Source: Humibacter sp049446075 (GTDB lineage: Bacteria > Actinomycetota > Actinomycetes > Actinomycetales > Microbacteriaceae). Taken from it: DNA of 64,000 nt. A model generated the notes under the pieces. That model saw only the letters and a list, made by a program, of their open reading frames with translations. It made no database searches and was not told the origin of the DNA. The stretch is from the NCBI RefSeq assembly GCF_049446075.1, contig NZ_JBMSEB010000001.1, forward strand, positions 372,001-436,000, in the 5' to 3' direction. The position numbers and the translations under genes were made by a program. Shown here in pieces: positions 19,472-28,158 of the stretch. How positions within the stretch are numbered: the first letter of the stretch is position 1; the number at the start of each line of letters is the position of its first letter.

Positions 19472-21004
19472 ATGAGCGAATCCGTCAGCCTCCCGGCACT
19501 CGGCGAGAGTGTCACGGAAGGCACGGTAACCCGCTGGCTGAAGCAGGTGGGAGACCGCGTCGAGGTAGACGAGCCTCTGCTCGAGGTGTCGACCGACAAG
19601 GTCGACACGGAGATCCCGTCGCCGGTTGCCGGCGTCGTGGAGCAGATCCTCGTGCAGGAGGACGAGACGGTCGAGGTGGGCACACCGCTCGTGACGATCG
19701 GCGACGGCTCAAGCGCTGGCGCCGCCGCCCCTGCGCCGGCCGCCGAGCAGCAGGCTGCACCCACGGAGGCTCCCGCGGAGCAGCAGCCCGCGCCTGCGCA
19801 GCCGGCAGAGCAGCAGTCGACACCCGCCCCGGCGCCGGCACCCGTGCAGCAGCAGGATGTCTCGCAGCAGGCTGAGGTTCCTTCGACAGCCGCTGAGACC
19901 CCGGAGCAGGCACCCGCCCCGGCAGCGCCCGTGGACCAGCCACCTGCCGCCTCCGAGCAGCCTCAGCAGGCTCAGGCTCCAGCCGCTCCGCAGGCGCCCG
20001 CGCCGAGTGCACCCGCGCCGGCAGCAGCGCCCGCGGCCCCTGCGCCCACGACGTCCGAGCCCGCGGCCCCTGCTGCAGGCGGCCAGCAGGCATCCGGTTC
20101 GCACGCCGGATCCGGTTACGTCACCCCGATCGTGCGCAAGTTGGCCAACGAACAGGGCGTCGATCTTTCGACCCTGACGGGCACCGGCGTCGGCGGACGC
20201 ATCCGCAAGGAGGACGTGCTGAACGCGGGTGCCACCGCGAGTGCACCCGCCGCTCCCGCAGCGGCGAGCACGAAGCTGGAGACGTCGCCTCTGCGCGGCA
20301 CAGTTCAGCCGATGTCGCGTCTGCGCAAGGTGGTGGCTGATCGCGCCGTCGTCTCGATGCAGAACTCCGCACAGCTCACGACCGTCGTCGAGGTGGACGT
20401 CACCAAGATCGCCTCGTTCCGCAACCAGGTGAAGGGCGACTTCGAGAAGGCGACAGGCACGAAGCTCTCGTTCCTGCCGTTCTTCACGCTTGCAGCCGCC
20501 GAGGCCTTGAAGGCCTACCCCGTCATCAATGCCACGGTCGACGGCGACAACATCGTGTATCCCGACCACGAGCACATCTCGATCGCGGTCGACACCGAGC
20601 GGGGCCTCCTCACCCCGGTGGTGCGGGATGCCAGCAGCCTCAATCTCGCCCAGCTCTCGCAGCAGATCGCAGACCTGGCGCAGCGCACGCGGGACAACAA
20701 GCTGAAGCCGGACGAGCTCGCAGGCGGAACCTTCACGGTGACCAACACCGGGTCTCGTGGTGCTCTCTTCGACACGCCGCTCGTGTTCCTGCCGCAGGTG
20801 GCGATTCTCGGCACCGGCATCGTGACGAAGAAGCCTGTCGTCGTGCAGGCCGACGGCACGGACTCTATCGCCATCCGCTCCACGGTCTACCTCGCACTGT
20901 CGTACGACCACCGCATCGTCGACGGTGCGGATGCCGCCCGCTTCCTCGTAGCGGTCAAGAACCGTCTCGAGGAGGGCGCCTTCGCCGGCGATCTGGGCAT
21001 CTGA
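19472..21004 (+). CDS. sucB: Dihydrolipoamide acyltransferase E2 (2-oxoacid dehydrogenase complex)
   Basis: A 510-residue E2 that carries acyl groups on lipoyl-lysine and passes them to CoA. It has one lipoyl domain (residues 2-78, lipoylated K43 in VSTDKVDTE), a long Ala/Pro/Gln-rich flexible linker (about 80-205), a peripheral subunit-binding domain (YVTPIVRKLANEQGVDL), and the catalytic domain ending in SYDHRIVDGADAARF with the active His. In actinobacteria one E2 often serves both pyruvate and 2-oxoglutarate dehydrogenases, so the succinyl-only name may be too narrow. I chose the ATG at 19472, 8 nt after GAAGGAG; the ATG at 19466 is too close to that site. lipB and lipA nearby would supply the cofactor. 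Confidence 0.9.
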   Translation: MSESVSLPALGESVTEGTVTRWLKQVGDRVEVDEPLLEVSTDKVDTEIPSPVAGVVEQILVQEDETVEVGTPLVTIGDGSSAGAAAPAPAAEQQAAPTEAPAEQQPAPAQPAEQQSTPAPAPAPVQQQDVSQQAEVPSTAAETPEQAPAPAAPVDQPPAASEQPQQAQAPAAPQAPAPSAPAPAAAPAAPAPTTSEPAAPAAGGQQASGSHAGSGYVTPIVRKLANEQGVDLSTLTGTGVGGRIRKEDVLNAGATASAPAAPAAASTKLETSPLRGTVQPMSRLRKVVADRAVVSMQNSAQLTTVVEVDVTKIASFRNQVKGDFEKATGTKLSFLPFFTLAAAEALKAYPVINATVDGDNIVYPDHEHISIAVDTERGLLTPVVRDASSLNLAQLSQQIADLAQRTRDNKLKPDELAGGTFTVTNTGSRGALFDTPLVFLPQVAILGTGIVTKKPVVVQADGTDSIAIRSTVYLALSYDHRIVDGADAARFLVAVKNRLEEGAFAGDLGI

Positions 21005-21020
21005 CCCGAGGGGCTTGGCC

Positions 21021-22559
21021 TCAGCTCTCGTAGAGGGCACGAAGACGCCAGCCGGCTTCGGTCTTGATCAGCAGGACCGAAGCCGGTTTCGTCGTCTCCG
21101 GGCTTCGCGAGTTGGCACCCGCGTCGCCAGTTGTCGCGCCATCGGTGGTGTTCGTCTCTGGGGCGACCGCGATCAGGGCCGCGTCACCGATGGTCTCGGC
21201 CAATGACAGTCGCGACAAATCGGGAGCCGGTGCCAGCTTGCCGCCGGCGACGATGAGAGCGCCGTCGGCGGTGAGAAGCGGCGAGCCAGCCTGCTCCACT
21301 GCCGTGAGGCACGCGGCGTCTCGGTCCGCCAGGCACTCGGACCTCGCTTTCAGTAGGCGGAAGGCCGCACTGACCGGATCCTCGGCTCCCGAAGTCGCAG
21401 ATCCCCGCGGAGCGGGTGTGGACGGTGGGCTGGTGATGGGCCCCGTGGGTCTTGCGTCGCCTGACTCGCGCGTGATCGTCGGCGTGGCCGGTGCCGTCGC
21501 CTCGGCGTGCCCGGCAGGTGCGCTGGGCGTTGCCATTAGTGCCACGACCGTAAGCACGGCGGCGGCAGCGATTCCCACGGCGACGGCTCGTCTCCGACCG
21601 GAAACCAGGCCGCGCACGCGCTGCGCTACCTGGGCACCGACCCCGTGCTCCATTGCAATCGCCGCCGCCTTCAGAAACCGGGCTCGCGAGGAGTGCCGAC
21701 GTCGGTCGGATTCTCGAGACGTTTGATCGCCTTCCCCTCCGCCCGAACTCCAGTCCGCGTCCGTGGAGGAGCGCACGGGTGGGCGGGTGAGCGCCCCGCG
21801 TTCTGCCGGCCGCATTGCGAGTGGCGAAGGAGGACCGAGCGCGAACAGGGCGAGTTCCACTTCGTCCACCACGGATCCCTCGTGCGCGTAGCGCTCGGCC
21901 AACAGCGATAGGACAGCCGAGACGGCTCGCACCTCGTCGGGTTCGAGGGTCTCCGCGCGGGCCAGGATCGCGTCGACGACGTTCGCACACCTGGACCAGT
22001 CGGCTGCCAGCCCCTCGGGAGTCGCGGCCCGCGCGTGCCCAAACGAGAGCAACACAGGGCGGCCAACTTCGTCGAAGCGGATGCTCGTGGCGGAGAGGTC
22101 TCCGTGCACCCATCCCGCAGCGTGCACGGCCCGTACCGCTCGCAGCGCGGATACCGAGGCCGTGATGATCTCTCCCGTGTCCAGGACCTCCCGGCTTCGA
22201 AGCCAGTCCGCAAGGGTGCCGCCGGAGAGGCGCTCAAGTACGAGGCATGGGGGCCGACCGGGGGTCAGCGATGTGTCGATCAGCCGCACCACATGGGGAG
22301 AGCGGATGCTCGCCAGCACGCCGACCTCATTCCCGATTCGCTGACGGTCGACGTCCTCGTGGTACGCCTTCACGACCACCTGTTCGCCTTCGTCCGCCCC
22401 CAGGTACACATCGCTGTGGTCGCCTCGGCCGATCACGCGCAACAGCCGGTATCCGCCGAGTTCATCCCACACGACGGCGGGGCGGACGGCATCGGGCCGG
22501 GCGGCCGTCTCCCGCCCGGCCTTGCCCTTGTGCAACCCACCGGATCTTCTGCGCACCAT
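21021..22559 (-). CDS. Membrane-anchored protein pseudokinase (Ser/Thr kinase-like)
   Basis: A 512-residue protein with an N-terminal Hanks-type kinase fold (about 33-250), one transmembrane helix (about 325-343), and a Thr/Pro-rich then small globular extracytoplasmic part with two cysteines. K64, E78 and D154 (HGD) are kept. The catalytic-loop Asn is Ser159 (HGDLSATS) and the DFG Asp is Ser172 (LSFG). Both metal-binding residues are therefore missing, which predicts little or no kinase activity and a scaffolding or sensing role. It diverges from lipB and converges with the E2 gene. I do not recognise the outer domain. Confidence 0.75.
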   Translation of the reverse strand: MVRRRSGGLHKGKAGRETAARPDAVRPAVVWDELGGYRLLRVIGRGDHSDVYLGADEGEQVVVKAYHEDVDRQRIGNEVGVLASIRSPHVVRLIDTSLTPGRPPCLVLERLSGGTLADWLRSREVLDTGEIITASVSALRAVRAVHAAGWVHGDLSATSIRFDEVGRPVLLSFGHARAATPEGLAADWSRCANVVDAILARAETLEPDEVRAVSAVLSLLAERYAHEGSVVDEVELALFALGPPSPLAMRPAERGALTRPPVRSSTDADWSSGGGEGDQTSRESDRRRHSSRARFLKAAAIAMEHGVGAQVAQRVRGLVSGRRRAVAVGIAAAAVLTVVALMATPSAPAGHAEATAPATPTITRESGDARPTGPITSPPSTPAPRGSATSGAEDPVSAAFRLLKARSECLADRDAACLTAVEQAGSPLLTADGALIVAGGKLAPAPDLSRLSLAETIGDAALIAVAPETNTTDGATTGDAGANSRSPETTKPASVLLIKTEAGWRLRALYES

Positions 22560-22657
22560 GCAACCAAGCGTCCTGCGCGGAAGAGCTCTTCCGAGGCCGT
22601 GCCGTCCGAGGTGTGCACGCGTGGTCGTTTGCGCCGACTGTGGAGGGACGGAACCCG

Positions 22658-22663
22658 TAGACT
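22658..22663 (+). promoter_or_regulatory. -10-like hexamer of lipB (leaderless)
   Basis: TAGACT ends 6 nt before the lipB GTG. The spacing puts the transcription start at the start codon, and no ribosome site lies between, so a leaderless lipBA transcript is likely. Confidence 0.55.
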
Positions 22664-22669
22664 CGGCGG

Positions 22670-23305
22670 GTGATCGACTACGTCGTCACGGGGCTAAGCG
22701 CCAACTCCGTGCCGTATCTCGACGCCCTCGAACAGCAACGTGCAGTGCACGCTGCCGTGGTCGACGGGCGGGCGCCAGACACCGTCATCCTTCTCGAGCA
22801 CGAGCCCGTGTACACGGCGGGCAAACGCACAGAACCCGATGAGCGACCCAGCGACGGAACGCCGGTGATCGACGTCGACCGGGGAGGCAAGATCACCTGG
22901 CATGGTCCTGGCCAGCTCGTGGGGTACCCCATCCTGCGGCTTCCTGAGCCGATCGACGTCGTCGGGTACGTGCGCAGGCTCGAGGCCATGCTGATCGAGG
23001 TGCTCACCGAGGTCGGTGTCGACTGTCATCGTGTCGAGGGCCGCAGCGGGGTGTGGGTGTCCACAGACGGGCCCGACGCGAAGATCGCGGCCATCGGCAT
23101 CCGGGTCGCCTCCGGAGTCACCATGCACGGATTCGCATTGAACTGCAGCAACGACCTGCGGCCGTACGACGACATCGTGGCGTGCGGCATCCGCGACGCC
23201 GGGGTGACGACGATCTCCAAGGTTCTCGGCCGTACGGTGACGCCGCAGGATGTCGCGCCTATCGTGCAGGCGCATTTCGACTCGGTGGTAGGAGTAGCGG
23301 CATGA
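22670..23305 (+). CDS. lipB: Octanoyltransferase LipB
   Basis: A 211-residue enzyme that moves the octanoyl group from acyl carrier protein to lipoyl domains, the first step of lipoate synthesis. The family motif RGGKITWHGPGQLVGYPI is complete, the catalytic cysteine sits in ALNCSNDL, and the lysine in KIAAIGIR. GTG start at 22670, supported by a TAGACT -10-like hexamer. The stop overlaps the lipA ATG by 4 nt, so the two are co-translated. Targets in this window are the E2 lipoyl domain and, elsewhere, glycine cleavage H protein. Confidence 0.93.
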   Translation: MIDYVVTGLSANSVPYLDALEQQRAVHAAVVDGRAPDTVILLEHEPVYTAGKRTEPDERPSDGTPVIDVDRGGKITWHGPGQLVGYPILRLPEPIDVVGYVRRLEAMLIEVLTEVGVDCHRVEGRSGVWVSTDGPDAKIAAIGIRVASGVTMHGFALNCSNDLRPYDDIVACGIRDAGVTTISKVLGRTVTPQDVAPIVQAHFDSVVGVAA

Positions 23306-24288
23306 GCGCAGCGCCTGACGGACGCAAGATGCTGCGGCTGGAGGCTCGCAACGCGGAGACTCCGATCGAACGCAAGCCGGAATGGATCAAGACCCGCGCC
23401 CGAATGGGACCGGAGTACACACAGCTACAGGGCCTGGTGAAGGACGAGGGACTGCACACCGTCTGCCAGGAGGCCGGCTGCCCGAACATCTACGAGTGCT
23501 GGGAGGATCGCGAGGCGACCTTCCTCATCGGCGGAAGTCAGTGCACGAGACGTTGCGACTTCTGCCAGATCGACACCGGCCGACCGGCCGACTTCGACGC
23601 GGACGAGCCGAGGAGGGTCGGCGACTCGGTGTCCCGGATGGGGCTGCGCTACGCCACCGTCACCGGAGTCGCGAGGGACGACCTGCCCGATGAGGGCGCG
23701 TGGCTGTACGCAGAGACGATCAGGCAGATCCACCTGCAGGCACCAGGGACCGGCGTCGAGATCCTCGTTCCCGACTTCTCCGGCCGCCCCGAGCATCTGC
23801 GCCAGGTCTTCGACGCGCAGCCCGAGGTGTTCGCGCACAATGTGGAGACGGTCCCCCGGCTGTTCAAGCGCATCCGGCCGGCGTTCCGCTACGAGCGGTC
23901 GCTCGATGTCATCACCCAGGCGCGCGATGCTGGCATGATCACCAAGTCGAACCTGATCCTCGGTATGGGCGAGGAGCGAAGCGAGGTGAGCGAGGCGCTG
24001 CGCGATCTGCACGACGCGGGCACCGACATCCTCACCATCACGCAGTACCTTCGTCCCAGTCCCCGTCACCTTCCTGTTGCCAGATGGGTGAGGCCCGAGG
24101 AGTTCGTCGAGCTCAAGGCGGAGGCGGAGGCCGTCGGATTCCTCGGCGTGCTCGCCGGCCCGCTCGTGCGTTCTTCGTACCGCGCGGGCCGACTGTGGGC
24201 GCAGTCGATGACCGCAAAAGGCCGAACGATCCCCGACGAATTCCGAGCTCTGGCGGATGCCTCGCTCGGCTTCGCGCAGGCCGTCTGA
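23302..24288 (+). CDS. lipA: Lipoyl synthase LipA
   Basis: A 328-residue radical SAM enzyme that inserts two sulfurs into octanoyl-lysine. It carries both [4Fe-4S] motifs: the auxiliary cluster CQEAGCPNIYEC and the radical SAM CTRRCDFC, plus the C-terminal RSSYRA motif whose serine binds the auxiliary cluster. The ATG overlaps the lipB stop (ATGA). Together with lipB it provides lipoate for the pyruvate and 2-oxoglutarate dehydrogenases encoded nearby. Confidence 0.95.
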   Translation: MSAAPDGRKMLRLEARNAETPIERKPEWIKTRARMGPEYTQLQGLVKDEGLHTVCQEAGCPNIYECWEDREATFLIGGSQCTRRCDFCQIDTGRPADFDADEPRRVGDSVSRMGLRYATVTGVARDDLPDEGAWLYAETIRQIHLQAPGTGVEILVPDFSGRPEHLRQVFDAQPEVFAHNVETVPRLFKRIRPAFRYERSLDVITQARDAGMITKSNLILGMGEERSEVSEALRDLHDAGTDILTITQYLRPSPRHLPVARWVRPEEFVELKAEAEAVGFLGVLAGPLVRSSYRAGRLWAQSMTAKGRTIPDEFRALADASLGFAQAV

Positions 24289-24340
24289 TGACGGTCGGCG
24301 CGCCTCGTCGGCGCCCGCCGTCCGGGCGCTGCTGAGCCGG

Positions 24341-24346
24341 TATCCT
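24341..24346 (+). promoter_or_regulatory. -10-like hexamer of the DUF4191 gene (leaderless)
   Basis: TATCCT ends 7 nt before the ATG at 24354. The spacing suggests a transcript starting at the start codon. Confidence 0.5.
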
Positions 24347-24353
24347 GGTGACC

Positions 24354-25055
24354 ATGGCACGCAAGGACACCGCAGCGACGAAGGAACCCGGCCGCATCAA
24401 GCAGATGTGGCAGGTGTTCCAGATGACTCGCCGCTACGACTCCAGGGCGACCTGGTACATGCTGGGCACCCTCTTGCTCGGTGTCGTGCTCGGCGTGGTT
24501 CTCGCCTTGACGATCACCGGCGGAAACGTGTTCTCGATCGTCCTGTGGATCGTCGCCGGTGTACTTGCCGGCGCCCTTGGCGCGATCCTCGTACTCGGCC
24601 GTCGGGCGGAGCGCGCCGCATACTCGCAGATCGAGGGCCAGCCCGGTGCCGTCGGGGCGGTCCTGCGCAGCTCGCTGAAACGCTCGTGGCGTGGCAGCGA
24701 GATGCCCGTCGCCGTGAATGGCCGCACCCGCGACGCGGTGTACCGCGCCGTCGGACGTGGCGGGGTCGTCTTGATCGGCGAGGGACCGGAGTCCCGCACC
24801 AGGAGGATGGTGGAAGACGAGCGACGCAAGGTCGCTCGCATCGTTCCCAACGTTCCGATCACCGTCTTCAACGTCGGGCCCGATGCGGATGCCGTGCCCC
24901 TGCACAAGCTGGCCGGCCGTATGGCGAAGATCAAGGTCGCGCTGACGAAGCCGGAGGTTCTGGCAGTGGACAACAGGCTGACCTCGCTCGGCACGCAGAT
25001 GCCCATTCCGAAGGGCGTCGACCCGCTCAAGGTTCGCCCCCAGCGCGCTCGCTGA
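24354..25055 (+). CDS. DUF4191 family membrane protein
   Basis: A 233-residue protein with two membrane helices near residues 36-80 (ATWYMLGTLLLGVVLGVVL and FSIVLWIVAGVLAGALG) and a soluble C-terminal domain. It matches DUF4191, a conserved actinobacterial family usually found, as here, between lipA and glnA1. Function is unknown. ATG at 24354, with a probable leaderless promoter. The neighbouring RDD gene faces it. Confidence 0.8.
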   Translation: MARKDTAATKEPGRIKQMWQVFQMTRRYDSRATWYMLGTLLLGVVLGVVLALTITGGNVFSIVLWIVAGVLAGALGAILVLGRRAERAAYSQIEGQPGAVGAVLRSSLKRSWRGSEMPVAVNGRTRDAVYRAVGRGGVVLIGEGPESRTRRMVEDERRKVARIVPNVPITVFNVGPDADAVPLHKLAGRMAKIKVALTKPEVLAVDNRLTSLGTQMPIPKGVDPLKVRPQRAR

Positions 25056-25114
25056 GTCGCAGCGCGCGAAGGGTCGGGCACAGCGCGAAGAGTCGGGCCG
25101 CTCGCAGAGCTGGC

Positions 25115-25540
25115 TCAGGCGCGCATCAGCACGGTTCCGGCAACCTTGTCGTGGAACCCGCGCTGGTCGGAGTCCCAGACCAGCGCCGGGATGACGATGC
25201 ACAACAGCACGGTGCGCACGAGCGGGCGCCACAGGCCGACCCATCCGCCGTTCAGAGCGACGATCCGAAGTCCCACTACACGGTGCCCGATGCTCCCCCC
25301 GATGGTCGGGATGAAAATGTACTGCAGCAGCGCGAAGAGGCCGAGCGTGGCCCAACTGTCGTAGCGGAAGAACGCGAACGACAACAGGCTCGCGATCGCC
25401 CAGTCGATGAGCAGCCCGAGGATGCGCCGTCCGGGGCGTGCCACCGAGCCAGAGCCGGTCTCGGGCATCCCCAGTCGTTCGCCCGGGTATCGACTTGGAG
25501 CGAGGTCGCCGAATCGGGGCGGCGTCGTGGAGCTGGGCAC
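25115..25540 (-). CDS. RDD family membrane protein
   Basis: A 141-residue RDD domain protein with three hydrophobic segments. The Arg-Asp signature is in RRILGLLIDWAIASL, and GGSIGHRVVGLRIV follows, both typical of the family. RDD proteins are small membrane proteins, some linked to ion tolerance, and the role here is unknown. GTG start at 25540. It converges with DUF4191 and diverges from glnA1. Confidence 0.8.
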   Translation of the reverse strand: MPSSTTPPRFGDLAPSRYPGERLGMPETGSGSVARPGRRILGLLIDWAIASLLSFAFFRYDSWATLGLFALLQYIFIPTIGGSIGHRVVGLRIVALNGGWVGLWRPLVRTVLLCIVIPALVWDSDQRGFHDKVAGTVLMRA

Positions 25541-25566
25541 CGGCCGAGTCTATCCGGGCGGTCCGC

Positions 25567-25604
25567 GTAACCTGCCGGAAACAATTGCGATACGGCCGGG
25601 AAAT
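25567..25604 (+). promoter_or_regulatory. GlnR-type operator upstream of glnA1
   Basis: Four 5-mers are spaced exactly 6 nt apart: GTAAC, GAAAC, GATAC and GAAAT. This matches the actinobacterial GlnR box arrangement (a1-b1-a2-b2, gTnAC/GaAAC). It lies about 73 nt before the glnA1 ATG, where an activator would sit, so nitrogen control by GlnR is inferred. A TAGCCT hexamer at 25615-25620 could be the -10. Confidence 0.7.
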
Positions 25605-25677
25605 GGCCGGAGCCTAGCCTGACCTCGGCTGCTTGCGCAGTCCTACCGACTCCCCGTCACTCGCTTGGAGAAACCAC

Positions 25678-27102
25678 ATGTTCAGTGATTCTTCCGAGGT
25701 GCTGAAGTTCATCAAGGACACGGACGTCAAGTTCCTCGACATCCGATTCACCGATCTCCCCGGTGTGCAGCAGCACTTCAACATTCCCGCATCCACCGTC
25801 GACGAGGAGTTCTTCTCCGTCGGGCAGCTCTTCGATGGATCCTCGATCCGCGGCTTCGCCTCGATCCACGAGTCGGACATGCAGCTCATCCCCGACGTCT
25901 CCACCGCATACGTCGACCCGTTCCGGGCCGAGCGCACGCTTGTGATGGTCTTCGACATCTTCAACCCTCGCAACGGCGAGGTGTATGGCAAGGACCCGCG
26001 CCAGGTCGCCAAGAAGGCCGAGAAGTACCTCGCCTCCACCGGTATCGCCGACACCGCGTTCTTCGCCCCAGAGGCCGAGTTCTACATCTTCGACGACGTG
26101 CGCTACGAGGTGAAGCAGAACACCGCATACCACTTCGTCGACTCGGAAGAGGCGGCCTGGAACTCCGGCCGTGAAGAAGAGGGCGGCAACCTGGCGAACA
26201 AGACCCCGTACAAGGGCGGTTACTTCCCGGTCTCCCCCGTCGACAAGCAAGCGGATCTGCGCGACGACATCTCCCTGAAGCTCATCGACGCCGGACTCAT
26301 TCTCGAGCGTGCGCACCACGAGGTCGGCACCGGCGGCCAAGCGGAGATCAACTACCGCTTCGACACGATGGTGCACGCGGCCGACGACATCCTGAAGTTC
26401 AAATACATCGTCAAGAACACTGCGGCGGAATGGGGCAAGACGGCGACGTTCATGCCGAAGCCCCTGTTCGGCGACAACGGTTCGGGCATGCACACGCACC
26501 AGTCGCTGTGGAACGACGGCAAGCCGCTGTTCTACGACGAGGCAGGCTACGGCGGACTGTCGGACCTCGCACGCTGGTACATCGGCGGGCTGCTGAAGCA
26601 CGCGGCGAGCGTGCTCGCCTTCACCAACCCGACGGTGAACTCCTACCACCGTCTGGTTCCGGGCTTCGAGGCCCCCGTCAACCTGGTGTACTCGGCCGGA
26701 AACCGCTCGGCGGCGATCCGCATCCCCATTACGGGAACGAACCCCAAGGCCAAGCGCATCGAGTTCCGGGCGCCGGATGCCTCGGGCAACCCGTACCTGG
26801 CCTTCGCAGCCCAGCTGATGGCGGGCATCGACGGCATCCGCAACCGCATCGAGCCGCACGAGCCGGTCGACAAGGACCTCTACGAGCTCCCGCCCGAGGA
26901 AGCGAAGTCCATTCCGCAGGTCCCCGGAACCCTGGAGGCCGTGCTCGACGCTCTCGAAGCCGACCACGACTTCCTCACCGCGGGCAACGTGTTCACGCCC
27001 GAGCTGATCGAGACGTGGATCGACTACAAGCGCGAGAAGGAGATCAAGCCCCTCGCGCAGCGTCCTCACCCGTTCGAGTTCGAGCTCTACTACGGCGTGT
27101 GA
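25678..27102 (+). CDS. glnA: Glutamine synthetase type I (GlnA1)
   Basis: A 474-residue GSI enzyme that joins ammonia to glutamate with ATP, the main nitrogen-assimilation step. It has the N-terminal DGSSIRGF motif, the metal-binding EAEFYIFD and GSGMHTHQSLW motifs, and the adenylylation tyrosine in KDLYELPPEEA, so it is a substrate of GlnE encoded at 32983. The ATG at 25678 follows TTGGAG. The upstream GlnR-type operator suggests transcriptional nitrogen control as well. A strong terminator follows the gene. Confidence 0.95.
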   Translation: MFSDSSEVLKFIKDTDVKFLDIRFTDLPGVQQHFNIPASTVDEEFFSVGQLFDGSSIRGFASIHESDMQLIPDVSTAYVDPFRAERTLVMVFDIFNPRNGEVYGKDPRQVAKKAEKYLASTGIADTAFFAPEAEFYIFDDVRYEVKQNTAYHFVDSEEAAWNSGREEEGGNLANKTPYKGGYFPVSPVDKQADLRDDISLKLIDAGLILERAHHEVGTGGQAEINYRFDTMVHAADDILKFKYIVKNTAAEWGKTATFMPKPLFGDNGSGMHTHQSLWNDGKPLFYDEAGYGGLSDLARWYIGGLLKHAASVLAFTNPTVNSYHRLVPGFEAPVNLVYSAGNRSAAIRIPITGTNPKAKRIEFRAPDASGNPYLAFAAQLMAGIDGIRNRIEPHEPVDKDLYELPPEEAKSIPQVPGTLEAVLDALEADHDFLTAGNVFTPELIETWIDYKREKEIKPLAQRPHPFEFELYYGV

Positions 27103-27123
27103 CACGCGTCTGAAGCGCATGAA

Positions 27124-27159
27124 GAAGCGGGCCGCCCCTTGGGGCGGCCCGCTTCTTTC
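27124..27159. terminator. Bidirectional terminator between glnA1 and galU
   Basis: A 15-nt left arm (GAAGCGGGCCGCCCC) and its perfect complement (GGGGCGGCCCGCTTC) are separated by TT and followed by TTTCG. It lies in the gap between the convergent glnA1 and galU genes. Confidence 0.85.
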
Positions 27160-27169
27160 GTCTTCGCGG

Positions 27170-28132
27170 CTACGAAATGAGCGCCGCGGTCGCTTCTTCG
27201 GGACGTGCGGTGATGCCGGCGTCTTCAGCGTCGGGGATCATGGTGGCGACGAACTCCTCGAGCCACGGAATCAGGTCGGGACCGAGGTCTGGGCGATCGG
27301 CCGCCAGCTGAATGATCGCCTTGATGTAGTCCAGGCGATCGCCCGTGTCGTAGCGGCGCCCGCTGAAGATCACCCCGTGCACGCCTCCTGCCCAGGGGGG
27401 TCCGTCGGCGAGCCCCTGGAGGGCATCCGTCAGCTGAACCTCGCCACCCTTACCCGGTGCCGTCGTCTCCAAGATGTCGAAGATCTCCGGCCTCAGCACG
27501 TACCTGCCGATGACGGCGTAGCACGAGGGCGCGTGCTCGCGATCGGGCTTCTCGACGAGTCCGACGATGCGCACGACATCCGGCTCATCTGTCGCCTCCA
27601 CTGCCGCGGCGCCGTAGAGATGTATCTGGCTGGGATCGACCTCGAGGAGGGCGACGACGCTCGTGTTGCGCTCCTGCTGAACGTCGAGCATCCTTCCGAG
27701 CAGCTTGTCTCTGCTGTCGATGATGTCGTCGCCAAGCAGCACGGCGAAAGGCTCATGGCCTACGTGCATCTTGGCGCGGAGAACAGCGTGGCCGAGGCCT
27801 TTGGGATCTCCCTGGCGCACGTAGTGCATGTCGGCGAGCCCCGTCGACTGGTTGATCTTCTCCAGTCGGTCGACGTCTCCCTTGCGCGCCAGCGTGTCCT
27901 CGAGCTCGGTCGCGCGATCGAAGTGATTCTCGAGCGCGTTCTTGTTGCGGCCGGTGACCATGAGGACGTCGCGAAGGCCGGAGGCCACTGCCTCCTCTAC
28001 GACATATTGGATCGCCGGCTTGTCGACGACGGGAAGCATCTCCTTCGGCATGGCCTTGGTCGCAGGCAGGAACCTGGTGCCGAGTCCCGCTGCGGGAATG
28101 ACGGCCTTTGTTACGCGTGGTCGTGTGCTCAC
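27170..28132 (-). CDS. galU: UTP-glucose-1-phosphate uridylyltransferase
   Basis: A 320-residue nucleotidyltransferase that makes UDP-glucose. The N-terminal signature KAVIPAAGLGTRFLPATKAMPKEMLPVVDKP is complete (G-loop and metal site), and the C-terminal YDTGDRLDYIKA is typical. The GTG at 28132 is chosen because it follows AGGAGG. It is the last gene of the minus-strand GT2-GH26-ugd-galU run; the gap from ugd is 26 nt. It supplies UDP-glucose to the adjacent dehydrogenase and probably to the synthase. Confidence 0.93.
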   Translation of the reverse strand: MSTRPRVTKAVIPAAGLGTRFLPATKAMPKEMLPVVDKPAIQYVVEEAVASGLRDVLMVTGRNKNALENHFDRATELEDTLARKGDVDRLEKINQSTGLADMHYVRQGDPKGLGHAVLRAKMHVGHEPFAVLLGDDIIDSRDKLLGRMLDVQQERNTSVVALLEVDPSQIHLYGAAAVEATDEPDVVRIVGLVEKPDREHAPSCYAVIGRYVLRPEIFDILETTAPGKGGEVQLTDALQGLADGPPWAGGVHGVIFSGRRYDTGDRLDYIKAIIQLAADRPDLGPDLIPWLEEFVATMIPDAEDAGITARPEEATAALIS

Positions 28133-28158
28133 TGGAATTCCTCCTGGTGCTCTGGTCG

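Noticed and set aside
19700..20100. Repetitive Ala/Pro/Gln sequence
   Set aside because: It is the flexible linker between the lipoyl and binding domains of the E2 protein, not a DNA repeat element.
25657..27120. A 487-residue open frame antisense to glnA1
   Set aside because: It mirrors glnA1 almost exactly and has no recognisable motif.
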